Assembly: GCF_002001015.1 (NCBI RefSeq)
Contig: NZ_MUNO01000017.1
Span: 172,001 to 236,000, forward strand
Reading direction: 5' to 3'
DNA from: Polaromonas sp. A23
GTDB lineage: Bacteria > Pseudomonadota > Gammaproteobacteria > Burkholderiales > Burkholderiaceae_C
Length of the DNA stretch: 64,000 bases
Shown here: in pieces, positions 1 to 9,570 of the stretch
How positions within the stretch are numbered: the first letter of the stretch is position 1
Layout: the number at the start of each line of letters is the position of its first letter
The notes under the pieces: generated by a model
Databases searched by the model: none
What the model was told of the DNA's origin: nothing
What the model saw: the letters and a program-made list of their open reading frames with translations, nothing else
Program-made: the position numbers and the translations under genes

Positions 1-1
1 G

Positions 2-505
2 GCACAAAACATCCTGGGTGGCCTGAACAGCGGGGCCAAGGTGCTCATGAGCGGGCTTGACTACGAACGTGCCGTGCTCACCGGCGGCCCGCTGGGCATC
101 ATGCAGTCCGTCATGGACAACGTTATTCCCTACATCCATGACCGCAAGCAGTTCGGCACCAGCATCGGCGAGTTCCAGCTGATCCAGGGCAAGGTCGCCG
201 ACATGTACACCGTGTTGCAGGCCGGGCGCTCCTTTGCCTACACCGTGGCCAAAAACCTGGACCTGCTGGGTACCGAACATGTGCGCCAGGTTCGGAAGGA
301 CTGCGCCTCGGTCATTCTCTGGTGTGCCGAAAAAGCCACCTGGATGGCTGGCGAGGGCGTGCAGATCTTCGGTGGCAACGGTTACATCAACGATTACCCG
401 CTGGGCCGCCTGTGGCGTGACGCCAAGCTTTATGAAATTGGAGCAGGTACCAGCGAGATCCGCCGCATGCTGATCGGGCGCGAGCTGTTTGCAGAGACCA
501 TGTGA
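2..505 (+). CDS. liuA: Isovaleryl-CoA dehydrogenase, C-terminal part (cut by window start)
   Basis: The reading frame is open from base 2, so the N-terminus lies outside the window. The visible 167 residues are the C-terminal helical domain of an acyl-CoA dehydrogenase. The stretch [18 protein letters not shown] resembles isovaleryl-CoA dehydrogenases, and [12 protein letters not shown] and [16 protein letters not shown] are family landmarks for FAD and tetramer contacts. The enzyme oxidises isovaleryl-CoA to 3-methylcrotonyl-CoA in leucine breakdown and passes electrons to ETF. The later pathway genes sit at 32002-40750, so the pathway is split by about 31 kb. The family is certain; substrate assignment rests on this motif and context. 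Confidence 0.85.
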   Translation, partial: AQNILGGLNSGAKVLMSGLDYERAVLTGGPLGIMQSVMDNVIPYIHDRKQFGTSIGEFQLIQGKVADMYTVLQAGRSFAYTVAKNLDLLGTEHVRQVRKDCASVILWCAEKATWMAGEGVQIFGGNGYINDYPLGRLWRDAKLYEIGAGTSEIRRMLIGRELFAETM

Positions 506-515
506 GAATCGGTTG

Positions 516-1214
516 ATGTCATCTGAAATCCAAACCCTCTTTGCCCACAACCGTGCCTGGGCCGCGCAAATGGAGCGCGAGCGCCCCGGTTTCTTCACGG
601 GCCTGATCAAGCAGCAAACGCCCCGCTACATGTGGATAGGCTGCTCCGACAGCCGCGTACCTGCCAACCAGATCACCGGGCTGGAGCCGGGCGAGGTGTT
701 TGTGCACCGCAACGTGGCCAACATCGTCGTGCATTCTGACCTCAATGCACTGTCGGCCATCCAGTTTGCGGTTGAGCGGCTCAAGGTCAAAGACATCATG
801 GTGGTTGGGCACTACGGCTGCTCGGGCGTGCAGGCCGCGCTGGAAGGCGCGCGCATCGGCCTGGCCGACAACTGGATACGCCACATCCAGGACGTGCGGC
901 ACCGCCACCGGCAGTTGCTCGACAGCTTGCCCGAAGCTGTGCGAGCCAATGCCCTGTGCGACATCAATGTGATTGAACAGGTGGTGAATGTCTCTGTGAG
1001 CACGGTCATGGTCGATGCATGGGCGCGTGGCCAGGAGGTCGTGGTGCACGGTTGGGCCTTTGGTGTGCATGACGGCCTGCTGCAGGACCTGCAGATGAGC
1101 ATCGCCAACCCGGAGCAGCTCGATACGCTCTATAGCAAGGCGGTAGACCGAGTCTGGGACGTCTGGAGCGCTGACAAGTACAAAGACGACAAAAACATCG
1201 CTGCAAAGGTCTAG
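516..1214 (+). CDS. can: Beta-class carbonic anhydrase
   Basis: A 232-residue cytoplasmic zinc enzyme interconverting CO2 and bicarbonate. Zinc ligands are visible: Cys43, Asp45 and Arg47 in the CSDSR motif, then His99 and Cys102 in HYGCSG, spaced as in E. coli Can. The ATG at 516 was preferred to an upstream in-frame ATG at 489, because the extra nine residues overlap the dehydrogenase gene and are not typical of the family. It lies 10 bp after the dehydrogenase and 2 bp before aceK, so it is probably cotranscribed. Bicarbonate supply for the biotin-dependent carboxylase of the leucine pathway is a plausible role, but that is inference. Confidence 0.93.
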   Translation: MSSEIQTLFAHNRAWAAQMERERPGFFTGLIKQQTPRYMWIGCSDSRVPANQITGLEPGEVFVHRNVANIVVHSDLNALSAIQFAVERLKVKDIMVVGHYGCSGVQAALEGARIGLADNWIRHIQDVRHRHRQLLDSLPEAVRANALCDINVIEQVVNVSVSTVMVDAWARGQEVVVHGWAFGVHDGLLQDLQMSIANPEQLDTLYSKAVDRVWDVWSADKYKDDKNIAAKV

Positions 1215-1216
1215 CC

Positions 1217-3028
1217 GTGTTTCCACAGCGTCTCGACTCCCCGCTTGCCTACGAAATCGCCAAGGCGATGATGGATGGCTTCAACCGCCACTATCAGCTG
1301 TTTCGCACCGAGTCGGCCCGTGCCAAACACCGGTTTGAAACCGCTGACTGGCACGGCCAGCAAAGGGCGCAGCGCGAGCGCATCGAGTTTTACGACCTGC
1401 GTGTGCGCGAAGCTTCCATGCGCCTGGAGCGCGAGTTCAAGGCGGGTGAACAACCCATGGACGTCTGGCACCAGATCAAGCTGCATTACATCGGTTTGCT
1501 GGTGGACCACCACCAGCCCGAGCTGGCCGAAACCTTTTTCAACTCGGTCACCACCAAGATCCTGCATCGCAGCTACTTCCACAACGACTTCATCTTTGTC
1601 CGGCCGGCCGTGAGCACCGAATACATCGAAAACGACGAGCTGGCCACGCAGCCAACTTATCGCGCCTACTACCCCCAGCGCGACACCTTGCAGGAACATC
1701 TGATCGGGCTCGTCAATGACTTCGAACTGCGTGTGGAGTTTGAAGACCTGGAGCGGGATGCCGGTTATGTGGTGGAAGAGCTGAGCCAGCGCCTTGGCGA
1801 GGTGAAATTGCGTGCCAATTTCCAGATCCAGGTGCTTTCCAGCATGTTTTTCAGGAACAAGGGCGCCTACATCGTTGGCAAGCTGATCAACGGTTTCAGC
1901 GAGCTGCCTTTTGCGCTGCCTCTGCTGCATGTCAAATCGGGCAAGCTGGCCATTGACTCGGTGTTGATGGGTGAAGACGACCTGCTCATCCTTTTCAGCT
2001 TTGCGCGCGCCTACTTCATGGTCGACATGGGGATTCCTTCGGCCTATGTGCAGTTCCTGCGCAGCATGATGCCGCGTATGCCGCGTGCCGAAATCTACAA
2101 CGCGCTCGGGTTGGCCAAGCAGGGCAAAACACTTTTCTACCGCGATTTTCTGTACCACCTGCGCCATTCGACGGACAAGTTTCGTATCGCACCCGGCATC
2201 AAGGGCATGGTCATGCTGGTGTTTGACCTGCCTTCTTTTCCCTATGTGTTCAAGGTCATCAAGGACTACTACCCGCCGCAGAAAGACACGACGCGCGAGC
2301 AGATCAAGGGCAAATACCTGTTGGTCAAGCAGCACGACCGCGTCGGCCGCATGGCCGACACCCAGGAGTACAGCGAGGTGGCCTTTCCACGCGAGCGTTT
2401 CGACGACGAGCTGCTTGCCGAAATCGAGAAGTTCGCGCCCAGCCAGCTCGAAGTCAGCGACCGTGACGGCGACGGCAACATCGAAGTCATCATCAAGCAT
2501 GTGTACATCGAGCGCCGCATGATTCCGCTGAACATCTACCTCCAGGAAGCGTTCGACACCGGCGTTGACGACCCGTTTGCCAAGGGCCAGATTGAGCGCG
2601 CCGTGGTCGAGTACGGCAACGCCATCAAGGATCTGGTGGCCGCCAACATCTTCCCGGGCGACATGTTGTGGAAAAACTTCGGCATCACACGCCACGGCAA
2701 GGTGGTGTTCTACGACTATGACGAGATTGAATACATCACCGACTGCAATTTCCGCAAGGTTCCCACGCCGCGCAATGAAGAAGAAGAGATGAGCGGCGAG
2801 GTCTGGTACTCCGTCGGGCCCAAAGACGTGTTCCCTGAAACCTTCGAGCCCTTCCTGTTGGGCAACGACGCCGTGCGCGAAGTTTTCATGAAGCACCACG
2901 CCGACCTGCTCGACGCCACCTTCTGGCAGCAGCACAAGGACCGCATTGCCGCGGGCCACGTGCACGACGTTTTTCCCTATGAACGCGAGCGGCGCTTCAT
3001 ACGCAAACACGCGGAGCAGAAAGCCTGA
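1217..3028 (+). CDS. aceK: Isocitrate dehydrogenase kinase/phosphatase
   Basis: A 603-residue protein of normal AceK length. It phosphorylates and dephosphorylates isocitrate dehydrogenase, directing isocitrate into the glyoxylate shunt during growth on acetyl-CoA-yielding substrates. Diagnostic stretches include [11 protein letters not shown] with the following [12 protein letters not shown] (ATP-binding lobe) and [20 protein letters not shown] with FYDYDE (catalytic loop and metal-binding Asp). The start is GTG at 1217, two bases after the carbonic anhydrase stop, implying translational coupling. Placement beside leucine/isovalerate genes fits control of acetyl-CoA entry. A long open frame on the opposite strand (1211-3253) is a codon-bias shadow. 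Confidence 0.95.
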   Translation: MFPQRLDSPLAYEIAKAMMDGFNRHYQLFRTESARAKHRFETADWHGQQRAQRERIEFYDLRVREASMRLEREFKAGEQPMDVWHQIKLHYIGLLVDHHQPELAETFFNSVTTKILHRSYFHNDFIFVRPAVSTEYIENDELATQPTYRAYYPQRDTLQEHLIGLVNDFELRVEFEDLERDAGYVVEELSQRLGEVKLRANFQIQVLSSMFFRNKGAYIVGKLINGFSELPFALPLLHVKSGKLAIDSVLMGEDDLLILFSFARAYFMVDMGIPSAYVQFLRSMMPRMPRAEIYNALGLAKQGKTLFYRDFLYHLRHSTDKFRIAPGIKGMVMLVFDLPSFPYVFKVIKDYYPPQKDTTREQIKGKYLLVKQHDRVGRMADTQEYSEVAFPRERFDDELLAEIEKFAPSQLEVSDRDGDGNIEVIIKHVYIERRMIPLNIYLQEAFDTGVDDPFAKGQIERAVVEYGNAIKDLVAANIFPGDMLWKNFGITRHGKVVFYDYDEIEYITDCNFRKVPTPRNEEEEMSGEVWYSVGPKDVFPETFEPFLLGNDAVREVFMKHHADLLDATFWQQHKDRIAAGHVHDVFPYERERRFIRKHAEQKA

Positions 3029-3036
3029 GCACCGCC

Positions 3037-3519
3037 ATGAGAGACGCCTGGGAATACGCCAGCTTTGTAGTAACCGCACTGGCCCTGCCGTTTGCGATTG
3101 TTTTCTTTGTGCTCGAGCAGCGCAAGGAGCGGAACAACGAGGAAGAAGCGGCTTATCAGCTGCTGTCAGACGCCTACAACGACTTCCTGAAAGTCGTGCT
3201 GGCCAATCCCGACCTGCACCTTCGCACCAGCGAAGCGCTGGAGCACCCCACACCTGACCAGAACGAGCGCATCATGATCATCTACGAGATGCTGATCTCC
3301 CTGTTCGAGCGTGCCTACATCGTCGCCTGGAACGAGCGCATGAGCGAGGTCGAGGCGCGCCGCTGGAACAGCTGGGACGACTACATGCGTGAGTGGTGCC
3401 GGCGCGAGAATTTTTTCAATGCCCTGCCGCTGTTGCTGCGCGGTGAAGACCCGGGCTTTCAGCAATACATCCTGCGCGTCGCCCAGGAAGAGCGCGGCAC
3501 CGTCATTCAACCTGCCTGA
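3037..3519 (+). CDS. Conserved hypothetical single-span membrane protein
   Basis: A 160-residue protein of unknown function. Residues about 7-26 (FVVTALALPFAIVFFVL) form one hydrophobic span, and the rest is a charged, probably cytoplasmic helical domain rich in Glu and Arg with several Trp residues (ARRWNSWDDYMREW). It starts 8 bp after aceK and ends 29 bp before the thiolase, so it belongs to the same transcription unit. No catalytic motif is visible. It is supported as a real gene by position, normal codon use and the absence of a competing frame. Confidence 0.75.
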   Translation: MRDAWEYASFVVTALALPFAIVFFVLEQRKERNNEEEAAYQLLSDAYNDFLKVVLANPDLHLRTSEALEHPTPDQNERIMIIYEMLISLFERAYIVAWNERMSEVEARRWNSWDDYMREWCRRENFFNALPLLLRGEDPGFQQYILRVAQEERGTVIQPA

Positions 3520-3548
3520 CCTGTTCAACTTACCTGAAGGAGAAAACC

Positions 3549-4742
3549 ATGTCCACTTCCATCGCTGATCCCATCGTCATCCTTGGCGCAGCCCGCACTC
3601 CCATGGGGGGCTTCCAGGGCGACTTTTCCAGCCTGTCAGCCCACGACCTGGGCGGTGCCGCCATCAAAGCCGCCATCGAACGCTCGGGCATTGCGCCCGA
3701 AAAAGTCGACGAAGTGCTGTTCGGCAACTGCCTGATGGCCGGCCTGGGCCAGGCGCCCGCCCGCCAGGCCGGCTTCAAGGGCGGCCTGCCGGCCAGCACC
3801 GGCGCCGTCACCCTCTCCAAAATGTGCGGCTCCGGCATGGAAGCCACCATGCTCGCGCACGACCAGCTCGTCGCCGGCAGCCGCGACGTGATGGTCACCG
3901 GCGGCATGGAAAGCATGACCAATGCGCCGCACCTGCTGCTCAAGGGCCGCAGCGGCATCCGCATCGGCCACGACCGTATTTTTGACCACATGATGCTCGA
4001 CGGTCTGGAAGACGCCTACGAACCCGGCCGCGCCATGGGCACCTTCGGCGAGCAGTGCGCCGAGAAGTACCAGTTCACACGCGAGGCACAGGACGCCTTT
4101 GCCATTGCCAGCGTGCAGCGCGCCAAGGCCGCTACCGAGTCCGGCGCCTTCAAGGCCGAGATTACCCCTGTCACCGTCAAGGGCCGCGCTGGCGACACCG
4201 TGATCTCCATCGACGAAGGTCCGGGCAAGGTCAAGCTCGACAAGGTCGCTACGCTCAAGCCAGCCTTCAAGAAAGATGGCACTATCACCGCCGCCTCCAG
4301 CTCGTCCATCAACGACGGTGCCGCGGCGCTGGTGCTGGCGCGAGCGTCCACCGCCAAAGAGCTCGGCGCCACGCCGATTGCCCGCATCGTCGGCCACGCC
4401 ACCTTCGCGCAGGCGCCCGAGTGGTTCACCACCGCGCCGGTCGGTGCAGTGCAGAAGTTGTTCAAGAAGATCGGCTGGAGCGTGAAAGACGTGGACCTGT
4501 GGGAGGTTAACGAGGCCTTTGCCGTCGTGCCCATGGCCGCAATGAAGGAGCTTGGCATCAGCCACGACATCGTCAACGTCAACGGCGGCGCCTGTGCGCT
4601 GGGCCACCCGATTGGTAGCAGCGGCGCTCGCATCATCGTCACGCTGATCCATGCGCTGAAAGCCCGCGGCCTCAAGAAAGGCGTGGCCACCTTGTGCATT
4701 GGCGGCGGTGAAGGCACGGCGCTGGCTGTGGAGTTGCTATAA
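3549..4742 (+). CDS. Acetyl-CoA C-acetyltransferase (thiolase)
   Basis: A 397-residue thiolase, full length for the AtoB/PhaA type. The acyl-accepting Cys93 is in KMCGSGMEA, His353 in GGACALGHPIGSSG, and the C-terminal Cys383 in CIGGGEG. It splits acetoacetyl-CoA into two acetyl-CoA or condenses them in reverse, and would finish the acetoacetate released by HMG-CoA lyase once activated. A good ribosome site (AAGGAG) lies 6 bp before the ATG. The TAA stop falls inside a copy of the interspersed repeat at 4734-4800, so the last two or three codons come from that element. Confidence 0.93.
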   Translation: MSTSIADPIVILGAARTPMGGFQGDFSSLSAHDLGGAAIKAAIERSGIAPEKVDEVLFGNCLMAGLGQAPARQAGFKGGLPASTGAVTLSKMCGSGMEATMLAHDQLVAGSRDVMVTGGMESMTNAPHLLLKGRSGIRIGHDRIFDHMMLDGLEDAYEPGRAMGTFGEQCAEKYQFTREAQDAFAIASVQRAKAATESGAFKAEITPVTVKGRAGDTVISIDEGPGKVKLDKVATLKPAFKKDGTITAASSSSINDGAAALVLARASTAKELGATPIARIVGHATFAQAPEWFTTAPVGAVQKLFKKIGWSVKDVDLWEVNEAFAVVPMAAMKELGISHDIVNVNGGACALGHPIGSSGARIIVTLIHALKARGLKKGVATLCIGGGEGTALAVELL

Positions 4743-4800
4743 ATAAAGTAGCTGCTTGTGCCCACTGCATAAGGGCGAACAGCCAATTTTGCTTGTAAAT
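4734..4800 (+). repeat. Interspersed repeat, copy 1 (covers thiolase stop)
   Basis: This is one of eight related copies with core GCTAT..., AGCTGCTTGCGC and AATAAGGGC. It begins in the last codons of the thiolase, supplies its TAA stop (4740-4742), and fills most of the gap to the next gene. Confidence 0.7.
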
Positions 4801-4808
4801 TTACTGAA

Positions 4809-5477
4809 ATGAGCACTGTCCTCATCGTCGGCGCTTCGCGGGGCATTGGCCTGGAGTTTGTGCGCCAGTACGGCGAGGCCGGTGCGCGCGTGATCGCCAC
4901 CGCGCGCGACGAAGCGGGGCTGGAGCGGCTCAAGGCGCTCAACGCCATCGCCTTGCGCGTGGATGTGGCGAACCCGGCCAGCATCAGCGGCCTGGCCTGG
5001 CAGCTCGACGGCGAGAAGATTGACGTGGCACTGTACGTCGCAGGCGTGTTTCCGCAGGGCGATGCGCTGTCGCCGCCCACCCAGCAGGAGTTTGACCGCA
5101 CCATGCACACCAACGTCCTGGGTGCCATGCAAGCCCTGCCGCAAGTGGCGCCGCTGGTGGAGGCTGCCGGTGGCTGCTTCGCCTTCATTACCAGTGAGAT
5201 GGGGTGCATTGGCGAGGTGCCATCCAGCAGCAACTGGACCTACCGCGTCAGCAAGGCCGCGCTCAACATGGCGGTGGCCGCCGCGCAGCATGACTATCCC
5301 GGCGCCATCCTGGTGGCGCTGTCGCCCGGCTGGGTACAGACCGAGATGGGCGGCACTGGCGCACCGTTGACCTTGCAACACAGTGTGGAGGCCATGCGCA
5401 AGACACTGGCCGCACTGACCCAGAAACACAAAGGCGCGTTCCTCAACTACGACGGATCGCGTTTTGCAACTTGGTGA
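4809..5477 (+). CDS. Short-chain dehydrogenase/reductase (C-factor/CsgA-like)
   Basis: A 222-residue SDR. The NAD(P)-binding GASRGIG motif is at residues 8-14 and the catalytic YRVSK near residue 143, with an upstream Ser-rich stretch. The C-terminus (LNYDGSRFATW) resembles the short C-factor/CsgA-like branch rather than classical fatty-acid SDRs. It is 6 bp upstream of an acyl-CoA dehydrogenase, so it may act on an acyl-chain-derived hydroxy compound; the substrate cannot be read from the sequence. The start codon lies just past an interspersed repeat. Confidence 0.85.
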   Translation: MSTVLIVGASRGIGLEFVRQYGEAGARVIATARDEAGLERLKALNAIALRVDVANPASISGLAWQLDGEKIDVALYVAGVFPQGDALSPPTQQEFDRTMHTNVLGAMQALPQVAPLVEAAGGCFAFITSEMGCIGEVPSSSNWTYRVSKAALNMAVAAAQHDYPGAILVALSPGWVQTEMGGTGAPLTLQHSVEAMRKTLAALTQKHKGAFLNYDGSRFATW

Positions 5478-5483
5478 ACTGAC

Positions 5484-6614
5484 ATGCTTTTGACGCAAGA
5501 CCAGCAAATGATCCGCGACGCCGTCCGGGCTTTTGCGCAGCAGGAGCTCTGGCCCCACGCCGCGCGCTGGGACAAGGAGCACCACTTTCCGGTGGAGGCG
5601 CATAAAGGCCTGGCCGCGCTGGGCGCTTACGGCATTTGTGTGCCGGAAGAGTTTGGTGGCGCCAACCTCGACTACGTCACGCTGGCCCTGGTGCTCGAAG
5701 AAATTGCCGCCGGCGATGGCGGCACCAGCACCGCCATCAGCGTGACCAACTGCCCCGTCAACGCCATCCTCATGCGTTACGGCAATGCGCAGCAGAAAAA
5801 GCAGTGGCTGACACCGTTGGCACAGGGCAACATGCTCGGCGTGTTCTGCCTGACCGAACCACACGTGGGAAGCGATGCATCGTCGCTGCGTACCACCGCC
5901 GTGAAAGAGGGCGACGGCTACGTGCTCAACGGCGTCAAGCAATTCATCACCAGCGGCAAGAACGGCCACGCGGCTGTGGTGATTGCCGTTACCGACAAGG
6001 GCGCCGGCAAGAAGGGCATGAGCGCCTTCATGGTGCCCACCGATGCACCGGGTTACGTCGTCGCGCGGCTGGAAGACAAGCTGGGCCAGCACAGCAGCGA
6101 CACTGCGCAGATCAACTTTGACAATTGCCGCATCCCCGCCGAGAACCTGATCGGCGCCGAAGGTGAGGGGTACAAGATCGCGCTGGGTGCGCTTGAAGGT
6201 GGGCGCATCGGCATTGCCGCGCAAAGTGTGGGCATGGCGCGCAGCGCGTTCGAGGTCGCTGTGTCGTACGCCAAAGAGCGCCAGAGCTTCGGCACTGCCA
6301 TCTTCAACCATCAGGCGGTTGGCTTTCGCCTGGCAGATTGCGCCACGAAGATAGAAGCCGCGCGCCAGCTGATCTGGCACGCGGCCAGCCTGCGCGATGC
6401 AGGCCTGCCGTGTTTGAAGGAAGCGGCCATGGCCAAGCTTTTCGCCAGCGAAATGGCCGAGGAAGTCTGCAGCGCCGCCATACAGACGCTGGGTGGCTAC
6501 GGTTATGTGAACGACTTTCCAGTGGAACGCATTTACCGTGACGTGCGTGTGTGCCAGATATACGAAGGTACGAGCGACGTACAAAAAATCATCATCCAAA
6601 GAGCACTGACCTAA
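5484..6614 (+). CDS. Acyl-CoA dehydrogenase
   Basis: A 376-residue flavoprotein with all family landmarks: FCLTEPHVGSDAS (FAD pyrophosphate and acyl-CoA binding), YAKERQSFGTAIFNHQAV, IQTLGGYGYVNDFPVER, and the catalytic base Glu361 in YEGTSDVQ. It oxidises a short or branched acyl-CoA to the 2-enoyl-CoA, with electrons going to ETF. The start is 6 bp after the SDR, pointing to cotranscription. The C-terminal catalytic Glu is the butyryl/short-branched type arrangement. Chain-length specificity is unknown; with the leucine genes nearby, a branched-chain or general short-chain role is likely. Confidence 0.92.
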   Translation: MLLTQDQQMIRDAVRAFAQQELWPHAARWDKEHHFPVEAHKGLAALGAYGICVPEEFGGANLDYVTLALVLEEIAAGDGGTSTAISVTNCPVNAILMRYGNAQQKKQWLTPLAQGNMLGVFCLTEPHVGSDASSLRTTAVKEGDGYVLNGVKQFITSGKNGHAAVVIAVTDKGAGKKGMSAFMVPTDAPGYVVARLEDKLGQHSSDTAQINFDNCRIPAENLIGAEGEGYKIALGALEGGRIGIAAQSVGMARSAFEVAVSYAKERQSFGTAIFNHQAVGFRLADCATKIEAARQLIWHAASLRDAGLPCLKEAAMAKLFASEMAEEVCSAAIQTLGGYGYVNDFPVERIYRDVRVCQIYEGTSDVQKIIIQRALT

Positions 6615-6617
6615 GAG

Positions 6618-6710
6618 CTTGTCATTGCGGACTCGATCCGCAATCCATGCCGGCATACCGGCGTCGGTAGTTGATGCAGATGGATACCGGGTCAAGCCCG
6701 GTATGACAAG
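6618..6710. repeat. Palindromic intergenic repeat (REP-like, with nested hairpins)
   Basis: The outer arms CTTGTCAT (6618-6625) and ATGACAAG (6703-6710) are perfect inverted repeats. Inside are two further palindromes, TTGCGGACTCGATCCGCAA and ACCGGGTCAAGCCCGGT (6686-6702). This is the CCGGGTCAAGCCCGG type of dispersed element common in Proteobacteria; it may also end transcription of the upstream operon. Confidence 0.75.
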
Positions 6711-6759
6711 AAGCAGCCTAAACTTGCCATGACCATTCACCGATCAGGAGATCAATCCC

Positions 6760-7197
6760 ATGCCCATCACCAAAGGATTCCGCGCCCTCGTCGATGAGGC
6801 TATGGCGCAGGTCAAGACTTATTCAGTGAGCGAGGCGCAGGCAAAACTCACTGACCCGCAGGTTCAGATCGTTGACATCCGCGATGTGCGCGAGCTCGAA
6901 CGCGAAGGCACCGTGCCCGGGGCCCTGCTGGCACCGCGCGGCATGCTGGAGTTCTGGGTGGACCCGGCCTCGCCCTATTTCAAGCCAGTGTTTGGCGACG
7001 AAGGCAAGGAGTTCATCCTGTTTTGCGGTGCCGGCTGGCGCAGCGCGCTGGCCACCAAAACCCTGCAGGACATGGGCATGACCAACGTGGCGCATATCGA
7101 CGGCGGCTTTGCCGAGTGGAGAAAGCAGGGCGCGCCCATGGAAACCCTGGAAGCGCACAAGCAGGCCCACGCTGCGCGCCAGCCCTCCAAAGGCTGA
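6760..7197 (+). CDS. Rhodanese-domain sulfurtransferase
   Basis: A 145-residue single-domain rhodanese. The persulfide-forming Cys89 sits in FCGAGWRSALA, the six-residue active-site loop, and the CH2A-like motif is IVDIRDVRELEREG (residues 37-50). Such proteins move sulfane sulfur, for example from thiosulfate to cyanide or to a protein acceptor. A clean ribosome site (AGGAGATC) precedes the ATG at 6760. It is followed after 2 bp by a small YchJ-like gene starting with GTG, so the two are probably translated together. The physiological acceptor is unknown. Confidence 0.88.
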   Translation: MPITKGFRALVDEAMAQVKTYSVSEAQAKLTDPQVQIVDIRDVRELEREGTVPGALLAPRGMLEFWVDPASPYFKPVFGDEGKEFILFCGAGWRSALATKTLQDMGMTNVAHIDGGFAEWRKQGAPMETLEAHKQAHAARQPSKG

Positions 7198-7199
7198 CG

Positions 7200-7598
7200 G
7201 TGGCTGCCTGCCCTTGCGGCCGGGCCGATGCGCACGGCCGGCCGATGGCTTACACCGCCTGCTGCGGCCGCTTCATCGAAAATTTTGAGGCCATGCCGGC
7301 GCCCGATGCCGAGTCCCTCATGCGTTCGCGTTACAGCGCTTTTGTGCTCGAGCGCGCCGACTACCTGCTCGCCACCTGGCACACCAGCCGGCGCCCGTCA
7401 GGCATCGCGTTTGACCCGGGCGTCAAATGGCTGGGCCTGGAAGTGCGCCAGCATCGCCCGCTGGACGACACCCACGCCGAAGTCGAATTCGTCGCCCGCC
7501 AGAAAAGCGCGGGCAGCCCGGCCGTCCGCCTGCACGAGCGCAGCCGCTTCGTTCGCGAGTTAGGCCGTTGGTACTATGTTGACGGTGACCACCTGTGA
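7200..7598 (+). CDS. YchJ/UPF0225 family protein with SEC-C-like metal motif
   Basis: A 132-residue protein read from a GTG at 7200, two bases after the rhodanese stop. The N-terminus carries a SEC-C-like zinc motif (CPCGR ... CCGRF). It is followed by the conserved RSRYSAFVLERADYLLATWH block and an NTF2-like C-terminal half ending in GRWYYVDGDH. YchJ family proteins are widespread but functionally undefined. An ATG at 7246 would delete the first Cys pair, so the GTG start is preferred. Confidence 0.85.
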   Translation: MAACPCGRADAHGRPMAYTACCGRFIENFEAMPAPDAESLMRSRYSAFVLERADYLLATWHTSRRPSGIAFDPGVKWLGLEVRQHRPLDDTHAEVEFVARQKSAGSPAVRLHERSRFVRELGRWYYVDGDHL

Positions 7599-7610
7599 TG
7601 AGATATAAAA

Positions 7611-7662
7611 GGTGCTTTCAGCCCTTAATTGACGGGTGCTGATTGCTCCTGTATTAATAGCA
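7611..7662 (-). repeat. Interspersed repeat, copy 2
   Basis: Read on the minus strand it shows GCTATTAATACAGGAGC, then CACCCGTCAATTAAGGGCTGAAAG, matching the family consensus. It fills the gap between the YchJ-like gene and the 7TM receptor gene. Confidence 0.7.
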
Positions 7663-7675
7663 TCTCGGGTAAAGA

Positions 7676-9496
7676 ATGAATTTCATGAAAGAACAGCGCG
7701 CAGCCCGTGCGGCTTCGTGGCGGCGGTGCCAGCCCCTGCTTTGGGCCGGTGTGCTGGGGCTGGTGTTTCTGCTCGGGCTGAATTCCATGCCTGCCGCTGC
7801 CGTAGGCACGCCCAACCTGCATGCCGGCAGCCCGAGCCCGGCGTCCTACCCCGCCCCGTTGCAGGTGCTGGAAGGCTTGCCCGCAAGCGCCACCGTTGAG
7901 CAGGTTGCGGCCATGGATGCCGCGCTCTTCAAGCCCCTGGTGAGCGGCAAGCGTTATGCGGTGAGTGCGGCCTCACCGCTCTGGCTGCGCATGACGCTGG
8001 CGCCGGGTGGCGTGGTCGATGGCGCCGGTTGGCTGCTGGAATTTCCCACCGTGATCGTGGATCGTTATGAGTTCTTTCAGCGCGATGCCAACAGCACATG
8101 GCGCATGGCCGTGGCCGGCGACTTTGTGGCGCATGTGCAGTGGCCTGTCGATTCGCTGCGGCCGCGCTTTCCGCTGCCGGAGCCCAGTGCGGACGCGCAG
8201 GAGATTTTTGTCCGTGTGGTGCACCGCTTGCCGGTCAACCTGAGTCCTGTGCTGGTGAGTACGGCAGAGGCGTCCCGGCGCGATGTGGTGCAGATGTTGT
8301 GGGTTGGCCTGCAGCTGGGGGTGATCATCACGCTGGCTCTTTTCTGCGCCCAGATGGCGCTGGCCTACCGCGACCGCACTTATGCCTGGTATGCGGGCTA
8401 CCTTGTGTTTACCGTCATGGCCACTCTTTGCTACACCGGCGTGGCCCAGCGTTACCTGTGGCCCCACGCCACAACCTTTGCCAGCCACGCCATTGTGTTG
8501 TCTGTGATGGGCGCGCTGGCCTTCAACCTTCAGTTCACCCGGTCCATCTTCGGCGGGCTGCAGGGGCGCAACTTTCACCGCATGGCGCGTGCGCTGGTTG
8601 CGCTGTGTCTCGTGTACATGACGGCGAGCCCCTTCGTCGAGCAGTACGACCGCATGGTGCCGATGTTTCACGTCATCACACTCAGCGTTTTTGCCTTCAC
8701 CATCACCTGCGCCTGGCGCGCCTGGCGGCGCGGCGTGGCCTTCGGCGGCTACTGGCTGCTGGTGTACGTGCCCTACCTCGTCAGCGTGGCGCTGGCGCTC
8801 GCCGAAAGTTCGGGGCTCATCAGCGCGCCCTGGCTGCCTAACGAAACCCCGGTCGCCGCTGCCCTGGTGGAGGTGGTCGTCATGATGTTGTGCATCAACG
8901 CATGGAGCCGTCTGCGCCACGCCGATACCGTGCGGGAGCAGGCGGCCAAAGAGCACGACCCGCTCACCGGCTTTTTGAACCGGAAGACATTTCGTGAGCG
9001 TGCGGCCCGCATCTGGCACGCTGCACCGGAGCTGGGGCGCGACCTGGCCATCATCTACGTGACCGTGGAGCCGGCCGAGCCGGACGGCTTGAACACCGTC
9101 GAGGCCGAAGAGCTGCTGGCCCGCAGTGTGCGGCTGGTGCGCACCATCACGCGCGACTTCGACACCGTGGGGCGACTTGGCCGCAACATGCTGGGCATCG
9201 TGATGGAGGGCGTGACACCTGGCGAGGCGCTTACGGCCCGCCTGTCCCGGCTGGTGGCCCTGGGCCTGATGCGCGATGCCGACGACCCCACCTCCATGGC
9301 GCTGCGCTTCACCGTGGCGGTAGGCAGCCGCCGCAGCGAGGCAGGAGACTTCGCGTCGCTCGACGCGGCGCTACAGGCCTTGATGGTGGACGACGGCAAC
9401 ACCTACCGCGCGATCCGTTTCATGCGTCCCCCCGGAGTCGGTGGCGACTCCATCCCTGTGCGCCGTTTCGGATCCGTCCCTGGCCAGCTGCAATGA
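7676..9496 (+). CDS. 7TMR-DISM receptor with degenerate GGDEF domain
   Basis: A 606-residue inner-membrane sensor. It has an N-terminal signal/anchor (about 20-42), a periplasmic ligand-binding-like domain (about 48-190, 7TMR-DISMED2 type), seven predicted spans (about 205-410) and a cytoplasmic GGDEF-like domain (about 425-590) beginning DPLTGFLNRKTF. The signature position that should read GGDEF is GRNML (residues 502-506), so diguanylate cyclase activity is very unlikely. It may act as a c-di-GMP or GTP-binding sensor, or signal through another partner. The interspersed repeat lies immediately upstream. Domain layout is clear; ligand and output are unknown. Confidence 0.85.
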   Translation: MNFMKEQRAARAASWRRCQPLLWAGVLGLVFLLGLNSMPAAAVGTPNLHAGSPSPASYPAPLQVLEGLPASATVEQVAAMDAALFKPLVSGKRYAVSAASPLWLRMTLAPGGVVDGAGWLLEFPTVIVDRYEFFQRDANSTWRMAVAGDFVAHVQWPVDSLRPRFPLPEPSADAQEIFVRVVHRLPVNLSPVLVSTAEASRRDVVQMLWVGLQLGVIITLALFCAQMALAYRDRTYAWYAGYLVFTVMATLCYTGVAQRYLWPHATTFASHAIVLSVMGALAFNLQFTRSIFGGLQGRNFHRMARALVALCLVYMTASPFVEQYDRMVPMFHVITLSVFAFTITCAWRAWRRGVAFGGYWLLVYVPYLVSVALALAESSGLISAPWLPNETPVAAALVEVVVMMLCINAWSRLRHADTVREQAAKEHDPLTGFLNRKTFRERAARIWHAAPELGRDLAIIYVTVEPAEPDGLNTVEAEELLARSVRLVRTITRDFDTVGRLGRNMLGIVMEGVTPGEALTARLSRLVALGLMRDADDPTSMALRFTVAVGSRRSEAGDFASLDAALQALMVDDGNTYRAIRFMRPPGVGGDSIPVRRFGSVPGQLQ

Positions 9497-9570
9497 GCCG
9501 GTTCCGGGCCGGCATTGGTACCATGGCATCTCGCACGCTTCATGCAACAGCGCAGTTCATCATGAAAAGT

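Noticed and set aside
1211..3253. A 680-codon open frame antisense to aceK
   Set aside because: It follows the GC-rich codon bias of aceK on the opposite strand, has no recognisable motif or ribosome site, and aceK itself is unmistakable.
4737..6740. A 667-codon minus-strand frame over the SDR and acyl-CoA dehydrogenase genes
   Set aside because: Both plus-strand genes have full family motifs; the antisense frame is low-complexity His/Ala/Gly-rich shadow.
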